A DNA stretch of 5,603 nucleotides from SAR202 cluster bacterium (GTDB lineage: Bacteria; Chloroflexota; Dehalococcoidia; SAR202; CAJWER01): contig JASLXL010000279.1 of assembly GCA_030740335.1 (NCBI GenBank), forward strand, positions 1 to 5,603. Reading direction: 5' to 3'. Under the pieces are notes generated by a model. The model saw nothing but the letters and a program-made list of their open reading frames with translations. It did not search any database and had not been told where the DNA came from. The position numbers and the translations under genes were made by a program. Numbering within the stretch: position 1 is the first letter of the stretch; each line of letters starts with the position of its first letter. Shown piece by piece: positions 1 through 4,342 of the stretch.

Positions 1-17
1 AAAGAAAGCAAGTTGGC

Positions 18-953
18 ATGAAAATTTTGATGACCGGTGGGGCAGGTTTCCAGGGCAGTTACCTTGTGGAGCACCTGCTGGCCCAAGGCCACGAGATAAC
101 GGTGCTGAACACGTATTCGGAGGAAGCCTCACTCAACACCAGCTCTTTTGGACCGCTGGTGTCCATCGTATGGGGGAGCGTTACCGACCCGGAGATTGTG
201 GAGAAAACCGTCCGGGGGCATGAGGTGGTGATCCACATGGCGGCCAGGATCAACGTGGACGAGTCCATCAAATCTCCCTCCAGCGACCTAGCGGTTAACG
301 TCAACGGAACCTACAATGTGCTAGAGGCTGTCCGACAACTCGGAGGCCGGCTCATCTACGCCAGCAGCTGCGAGGTGTACGGTGCCGACAGCATGGCCGC
401 TACCAGCGAAACAGCGGAACTCAGACCGCATAGCCCCTACGCCGCCAGCAAGGCGGCGGCCGACCGCCTGTGCTTTGCCTACCACAAGACCTACGGCCTG
501 GAGGTCACAATAGTCCGGCCCTGCAACATATACGGTCCCCGTCAGAAGAGCGGAGTCGGAGGCGCCGTGATCCCGATATTCGTCGACAGAGGGCTCGCCA
601 ATAAACCGCTTGTGGTGTTCGGCAACGGCCAGCAACGCCGAGAGTACATGCACATCGACGACCTGGTGGTGGGCTACGATATTATCCTTCAGCGGTCCAC
701 CTGGCGGGGCGATGTGTTCAACCTCGGTACGGGCGACACGCCCTCGATACAGGAGATCGCCGACTATGTCGCCGGCAAGACTGGGGTATCCGTCGAGTAC
801 ACCTCGGCTAGGCCGGGCGAGGTCCCGGCTTTCAGGCTGAACAACCAGAAGGCCAGTGAGCTGGGTTTCACCCCACACGTGCCCTTCTTCGAGGGGCTCC
901 AGGACTACATCGAGTCCAGGAAGGCCATGGCGGTCCCCAGCCGATCCTCATAA
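18..953 (+). CDS. NAD-dependent epimerase/dehydratase (extended SDR), nucleotide-sugar modifying
   Basis: A 311-residue protein, the usual length for extended short-chain dehydrogenases acting on nucleotide sugars in the cytoplasm. Seen: an N-terminal Rossmann fold with the GxxGxxG dinucleotide motif at residues 7-13 (GGAGFQG), HMAA at 73-76, the active-site segment ASSCEVYG at 115-122 with Ser116/Ser117 and Glu119, the catalytic pair Tyr141 and Lys145 in YAASK, RPCNIYGPRQ at 167-176, and GNGQQRREYMHIDD at 202-215, typical of the substrate-binding half. The Glu before VYG resembles UDP-glucuronate decarboxylases and dTDP-glucose 4,6-dehydratases, but many 4-epimerase-like members also fit, so the substrate cannot be assigned. 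The ATG at 18 is chosen because the nucleotide-binding motif begins six residues later, as is normal. Only an A-rich, weak ribosome-binding stretch (1-8) precedes it. The sulfotransferase and Wzz-kinase downstream suggest a role in polysaccharide precursor synthesis. Confidence 0.95.
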   Translation: MKILMTGGAGFQGSYLVEHLLAQGHEITVLNTYSEEASLNTSSFGPLVSIVWGSVTDPEIVEKTVRGHEVVIHMAARINVDESIKSPSSDLAVNVNGTYNVLEAVRQLGGRLIYASSCEVYGADSMAATSETAELRPHSPYAASKAAADRLCFAYHKTYGLEVTIVRPCNIYGPRQKSGVGGAVIPIFVDRGLANKPLVVFGNGQQRREYMHIDDLVVGYDIILQRSTWRGDVFNLGTGDTPSIQEIADYVAGKTGVSVEYTSARPGEVPAFRLNNQKASELGFTPHVPFFEGLQDYIESRKAMAVPSRSS

Positions 954-1210
954 CCCCGGTGAAGCACTCCCAGGTTTATCTAGGTTCACTACACTCTTCC
1001 CGTATACGTGCCCTCTAGCGGTATTCGCCCCCGAGCCGATCAGCGCTAAAAGCAAGATGGACCCAGTGACCGTGGTGTTTCGAAAGATGCGGATGGTGCC
1101 CGAGAGGCGTTTCGGCAGATCAGAGCAGACGAAACCTTCTTCGAATTGATCGCCTGCAGCAGTAAATCGAGGCCTCCAAGAGATTAGCGGGAGTAGTACT
1201 AATAAACGCA
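954..1210. other. Intergenic gap, no convincing gene
   Basis: A 257-base stretch between the epimerase and the sulfotransferase. Open frames cross it on both strands, but none resembles a known family. The minus-strand frame runs into both flanking genes. I see no strong terminator hairpin after the epimerase stop and no good -35/-10 pair before the sulfotransferase. A GGGAG stretch at 1189-1193 is the only ribosome-binding-like sequence, and it lies 17 bases before the TTG start, which is too far for a typical site. Confidence 0.5.
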
Positions 1211-1220
1211 TTGGCGCCAA
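1211..1220. repeat. Perfect 10-bp palindrome over the TTG start
   Basis: TTGGCGCCAA is its own reverse complement and includes the proposed TTG start codon of the sulfotransferase. It could be a small protein-binding site, or simply chance in GC-rich coding DNA. It has no loop, so it is not a stable hairpin. Confidence 0.35.
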
Positions 1221-2125
1221 CAATAGTTAGTCCAGTATTCGTTATCGGTACGGGGCGGTCGGGACTGACACCGCTGATGGACTTGGTCGCGTACCACCCC
1301 GCGTTCGCATGGCCCAGCCAGTACCACTCTCGATTCCCTAAGAGCTATCGTTGGGCGATGCTGTCGAGGCTTCTGAACTTTATTCCCGCCGGATCAGAAC
1401 GCAAATTCGCCAGGCTCGTACCCACACACTCGGAGGCCTGGGCAATGTGGCGCGGGTGCTTCTACGGCTTCAGCACGCCTTTCAGAGACCTTACCGAGGC
1501 TGACGTAACACCGCACGTCAGGAATCGGTTCCAGAAGGTGGTACGCTCCATCCTGAAGTATCAGGGCAAAAAGAGGTTCATCGCAGAGCTAAGCGGCTGG
1601 TCACGCGTTCGATTCCTTAAAGAGATATTCCCGGATGCGAAATTTATTCACATTGTCAGAGATGGGAGGGCAGTAGCCAACTCATTGATCAATGTGGATT
1701 ACTGGCGGGGCTGGGAGGGGATTTACAATTGGCGCTGGGGAGTCCCCAGCCCGGACGCCATCAAGTTCTTGGAGAAATACGAGTACGGTTTCCTGGCTCT
1801 GGCAGCCGTCCAGTGGCGGATGCTGGTTGGGAACATCAGGATCGAGACAGCCAAACTCGACCGAGGAGACCTCCTACTGGTCCGGTACGAGGACATGACA
1901 GCAGACCCTCGGGGTGAGACGGCGCGATGTATAGAGTTTTGCGGCCTTGACGCGGACTTGAGACGGTTCCAGCGCCATCTTTCGATGACAGTAAGAACGC
2001 GCATCATCGATGCCAACAGATTTTCCTACCGGATCCCACCTTGGAGAGAAAACTTGAATGAGTCTGACGTCGAGATGCTTAACGACATCATGGCCGATGA
2101 GCTCGCGGCATTCGGGTACGAATAG
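1211..2125 (+). CDS. Sulfotransferase family protein (PAPS-dependent, Sulfotransfer_3-like)
   Basis: A 304-residue protein predicted to transfer a sulfuryl group from PAPS to a hydroxyl or amino acceptor. Seen: the 5'-phosphosulfate-binding loop at residues 10-22 (FVIGTGRSGLTPL) followed by HP at 29-30, the 3'-phosphate-binding signature VRDGRAVANS at 149-158 with Arg150 and Ser158, and RYEDM at 225-229, the late motif common in this family. The P-loop is unusual: the family norm is RSGTTLL, while here Leu19 and Pro21 replace Thr and Leu. Thr20 is kept. The start is TTG. No ATG, GTG or TTG lies between the in-frame stop at 1163-1165 and position 1211, and the first internal Met (23) would cut off the P-loop, so 1211 is chosen by exclusion. 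No signal peptide is visible, so it is probably cytosolic or loosely membrane-associated. The acceptor is unknown; a glycan is suggested only by the neighbours. Confidence 0.9.
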   Translation: MAPTIVSPVFVIGTGRSGLTPLMDLVAYHPAFAWPSQYHSRFPKSYRWAMLSRLLNFIPAGSERKFARLVPTHSEAWAMWRGCFYGFSTPFRDLTEADVTPHVRNRFQKVVRSILKYQGKKRFIAELSGWSRVRFLKEIFPDAKFIHIVRDGRAVANSLINVDYWRGWEGIYNWRWGVPSPDAIKFLEKYEYGFLALAAVQWRMLVGNIRIETAKLDRGDLLLVRYEDMTADPRGETARCIEFCGLDADLRRFQRHLSMTVRTRIIDANRFSYRIPPWRENLNESDVEMLNDIMADELAAFGYE

Positions 2126-2487
2126 ATATCGAAGCGAACAACCGAATGATGACCGACCGGCATTGGCTTCACCGCCTTGCTGACGAGGTTACTCGGAAAA
2201 ACCGTCAAACAACCAAGCACCAGTACCGTTTTGTGCGTCCGGCAATGTGCCATTGTGACACGTGGATGGCGGATATCCATCTGGTTACCGTACCAAAATA
2301 GATGCGCCTCAGAAAATGTGGAAATGTAAGCTATTGAGTAAGATGGTAAAATATCTAATCGGCGGTCGCTACGGTCGGGGAGTTGACGTTGGCGAGGCAT
2401 TCGTTGTCTGGGTATTCATGCAGTCTGCCTTGAGCGCCTGCGCCAGGGCCCACGATAGAAACAAAACCTACGGAAAGGGCATCAACC
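2126..2487. other. Long gap/leader before the Wzz-kinase, no convincing gene
   Basis: About 360 bases separate the sulfotransferase stop from the likely start of the kinase. A GTG-initiated plus-strand frame (2262-2507) and a minus-strand frame (2026-2400) cross it, but neither has a ribosome-binding site or a recognisable protein. The first also overlaps the kinase N-terminal reading frame. A short AT-rich patch (about 2331-2358, with TTGAGT and TCTAAT) is the only promoter-like composition, and its 14-base spacing is too short. The palindrome GGATATCC lies at 2271-2278. No obvious terminator follows the sulfotransferase. The stretch may be a regulatory leader. Confidence 0.4.
2472..2479 (+). 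promoter_or_regulatory. Candidate ribosome-binding site for the extended Wzz-kinase start
   Basis: The purine run GGAAAGGG lies 8 bases before an in-frame ATC at 2488. This is the only ribosome-binding-like stretch correctly placed for an N-terminus that includes the conserved cytoplasmic Wzz motif. Nothing comparable precedes the TTG at 2548. Confidence 0.4.
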
Positions 2488-2547
2488 ATCGAAGAAGATA
2501 CAATTGACATAAAAAAATACATCGGTACCTTTCTCAGTTACTGGTGG
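2488..2547 (+). other. In-frame N-terminal extension of the Wzz-kinase (no conventional start codon)
   Basis: The kinase frame stays open upstream of 2548 back to a TGA at 2431-2433. Codons 2488-2547 read IEEDTIDIKKYIGTFLSYWW, which is what normally precedes the first membrane helix of Wzz-type proteins: an acidic start, then (I/L)D(I/L)xxY and an aromatic WW at the membrane edge. There is no ATG, GTG or TTG in frame between 2434 and 2547. Initiation may be at ATC (2488) or ATT (2503). Alternatively a base error or a small frameshift has removed a normal start. The coding nature of the stretch is well supported by the motif; the exact start is not. Confidence 0.65.
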
Positions 2548-4038
2548 TTGATCCTCCTGCTTCCCACTATCGGCGGACTGGGCGGTTACTTCTATAGCCA
2601 GTCTCAGGACCCCGTCTACGAGGCTAAGGCCACCATTCTAGTCCAGTATCGGGGGCCGGGTTTCTCCATAGGCGTTAGCGATTTCAACCGAAGTGCCCAG
2701 CTAGCCGCCACATATACCCGGCTGATCAACAGCAAGACATTTCTGAACAGTGTCCAGTTGGATGGCACAGTGCCCTTCGGACCCAGCAGTCTGTCCTCAC
2801 TGGTATCGGCTGACACAGATAACAACCCGCCCGTTATCATCCTCAAGGTCAAGTACAGCGACCCCGTGCATGCGGCGACGACTGCACAGGCCGTGGCGGA
2901 CCAGTTTATTGTCTACACGGTAGAGCAACGCCTGGCCGAGATCGCTCGCCTCCAAAGCGTGGCCAGGGCCCAGGGAATAACCGACATCCAGGACCTCGTC
3001 AGCGCCCAACTGACAGCCGTGGACGGCCTGTCGCTGCTCGACCCCGTGTCTACGCCAGGCGCACCGTTATCCAACAGCACGCAGAACATACTATTGGGCA
3101 CGCTACTGGGCATCGTGTTGGCGACGGGCCTCGCCATGGTGCTGGAGAACCTTTCGGACACGGTCCGTTTCCCCGACCAGATAAGCAGCAGATTCGGAGT
3201 AACTAGCCTGGGCACAGTGTTTCGCTGGCCTCAACGCGAGGTCGAGGAAGGTGACCTGGTGATGTCCTCTGCACCTACCTCGGGCTATGCGGAGGCCTTG
3301 AGGCAGATACGAGCCAACCTCCAGTTTTCCGCCGTCAACCAACCCGGCAATGTTTATATGATAACCTCTCCAGGACCCGGTGAAGGCAAGAGTACGCTGC
3401 TGTCCAATCTGGCCATCGCGTCCGCTCAGGCAGGAAAGACGGTTGTTGTAGTGGACGGAGACCTGCGCCGTCCCTCGATCCACAAGTATTTCCGCAATAT
3501 CACTAGAGAGCCCGGCCTCAGCAATGTCCTGGCCGACACCGACATCGAACTGTCAGACATCGTTCAGTCCACCTTGGAGCCTGGTGTCTTTCTCGTAACT
3601 AGCGGGCCGCCGCCGCCCAACCCTTCGGAGCTTCTAGGTTCGCCGCATATGACTGCTCTGTTACGTCAACTAGCGGAAGCTTACGATATGGTATTCGTGG
3701 ACAGTCCTCCGGTCCTGCTCCTGGCCGATGCCTCCATCTTGGCATCTCAATCGGACAAGTCGATTGTCGTGGTGGACGGCTTCGCAACCCGGTCCTCGTC
3801 TTTAGTAGCAACCCTCAACACCCTCAGAAGCACGCAGGTTAACATCACCGGAGTCATCATCAACAAGCTGAAGCGTGCTAAGTTCGGCTACGACTATCGC
3901 TACCCTTACTACTACTATTCCAACTCCAACTACTACTACTCAGACGATTCAGACCCGTCAAAAAACGAGTCCCTAGGACTCTTCCGCAGAATAGCCCGGC
4001 GGGCCAAAAACAAGTTGCGGCCGGGACGGGACCGATAA
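2548..4038 (+). CDS. Polysaccharide co-polymerase / tyrosine autokinase (Wzz domain fused to BY-kinase)
   Basis: Controls chain length and export of a surface polysaccharide, with activity set by autophosphorylation of a tyrosine tail. Positions here count from the TTG at 2548 (496 residues); the true protein is probably about 20 residues longer. Seen: first membrane helix about 1-16, an extracytoplasmic Wzz loop of about 165 residues, Pro-rich DPVSTPGAP at 165-173 before the second helix (about 180-200), and the oligomerisation motif EALRQIR at 249-255 (ExxRxxR). Then come Walker A SPGPGEGKST at 274-283, Walker A' VVVVDGDLRRP at 299-309 and Walker B MVFVDSPP at 381-388. The tail has ten tyrosines between 448 and 464, followed by a basic segment of about 30 residues. 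The single-chain fusion with a small outer loop is shorter than proteobacterial Wzc (about 720 residues) and unlike the split CapA/CapB pair of Firmicutes. Hairpin 4066-4096 follows the stop. Confidence 0.95.
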   Translation: MILLLPTIGGLGGYFYSQSQDPVYEAKATILVQYRGPGFSIGVSDFNRSAQLAATYTRLINSKTFLNSVQLDGTVPFGPSSLSSLVSADTDNNPPVIILKVKYSDPVHAATTAQAVADQFIVYTVEQRLAEIARLQSVARAQGITDIQDLVSAQLTAVDGLSLLDPVSTPGAPLSNSTQNILLGTLLGIVLATGLAMVLENLSDTVRFPDQISSRFGVTSLGTVFRWPQREVEEGDLVMSSAPTSGYAEALRQIRANLQFSAVNQPGNVYMITSPGPGEGKSTLLSNLAIASAQAGKTVVVVDGDLRRPSIHKYFRNITREPGLSNVLADTDIELSDIVQSTLEPGVFLVTSGPPPPNPSELLGSPHMTALLRQLAEAYDMVFVDSPPVLLLADASILASQSDKSIVVVDGFATRSSSLVATLNTLRSTQVNITGVIINKLKRAKFGYDYRYPYYYYSNSNYYYSDDSDPSKNESLGLFRRIARRAKNKLRPGRDR

Positions 4039-4065
4039 GTCTCCCAAAAGGATATCGGCTTCCTT

Positions 4066-4096
4066 CAATCGCCGCGACCGATGGTCGCGGCGATTG
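4066..4096 (+). terminator. Rho-independent-like terminator after the Wzz-kinase
   Basis: A perfect 14-bp inverted repeat: left arm CAATCGCCGCGACC (4066-4079), loop GAT, right arm GGTCGCGGCGATTG (4083-4096). It is followed by TCTTT, a weak T tract. It begins 27 bases after the kinase stop. Because the arms match exactly and sit just past a stop, a terminator is the simplest reading. It would separate the polysaccharide genes from the lipoprotein gene. Confidence 0.65.
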
Positions 4097-4144
4097 TCTT
4101 TAGCCGGTGGGCCACATTCCATCCTGTATCCAAATCTCACCGTA

Positions 4145-4162
4145 GACGGGGATGTACCCGTC
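4145..4162 (+). repeat. Small inverted repeat
   Basis: GACGGG (4145-4150) and CCCGTC (4157-4162) can pair around a 6-base loop. It lies upstream of the candidate promoter, so it could be an operator-like site rather than an RNA hairpin. Chance is possible at this length. Confidence 0.3.
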
Positions 4163-4180
4163 GTAATGGCCAGGTTTCGT

Positions 4181-4209
4181 TTGCCCGTGACATAGCCATC
4201 CTGTAACAT
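4181..4209 (+). promoter_or_regulatory. Weak candidate promoter for the lipoprotein gene
   Basis: TTGCCC (4181-4186) and TAACAT (4204-4209) are spaced 17 bases apart. Each matches four of six bases of the -35 and -10 consensus. It lies in the locally AT-richer part of the gap, downstream of the terminator and upstream of the lipoprotein. Support is spacing and position only. Confidence 0.25.
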
Positions 4210-4231
4210 AACTTAACGGACATCGATGGGC

Positions 4232-4249
4232 GCCCCGACAGGTCGGGGC
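4232..4249 (+). repeat. GC-rich hairpin in the lipoprotein leader
   Basis: GCCCCGA (4232-4238) pairs with TCGGGGC (4243-4249) around the tetraloop CAGG. No T tract follows, so it is not an intrinsic terminator. If transcription starts near 4215, this would sit at the 5' end of the message and could protect it or modulate expression. Confidence 0.4.
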
Positions 4250-4333
4250 CGGCACTCATATTCACATCGGGCGACCGCCTAAGGCCGCACCTTTCCAGGT
4301 ACCGTCACATCTGAGGCCAGCGCAGGAGATCCC

Positions 4334-4338
4334 GGAGG
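4334..4338 (+). promoter_or_regulatory. Ribosome-binding site of the lipoprotein gene
   Basis: GGAGG lies four bases before the ATG at 4343. It is a near-consensus site with slightly short spacing, and it supports this start together with the signal peptide that follows directly. Confidence 0.6.
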
Positions 4339-4342
4339 GCAT

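Larger units (their letters stand above)
4097..4342. other. Leader region before the lipoprotein gene
   Basis: A gap of about 250 bases without a recognisable gene. It holds a weak promoter candidate (4181-4209) and two small hairpins (4145-4162 and 4232-4249). A minus-strand frame from 4209 to 3973 crosses the terminator and looks accidental. Promoter and hairpins together suggest a structured 5' untranslated leader, but no known riboswitch class is recognised. Confidence 0.4.

Noticed and set aside
948..1223. Minus-strand frame of 91 codons with a hydrophobic start
   Set aside because: It overlaps both the sulfotransferase start and the epimerase end, resembles nothing known, and its hydrophobic start looks like chance.
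2262..2507. Plus-strand GTG-initiated frame of 81 codons before the kinase
   Set aside because: No ribosome-binding site, no recognisable family, and its end overlaps the better-supported N-terminal extension of the kinase in another frame. A frameshift joining the two cannot be fully excluded.
2501..2510. TTGACA-like -35 box at 2504-2509
   Set aside because: No -10-like element follows at 16-18 bases, and the stretch is inside the conserved N-terminal coding part of the kinase.
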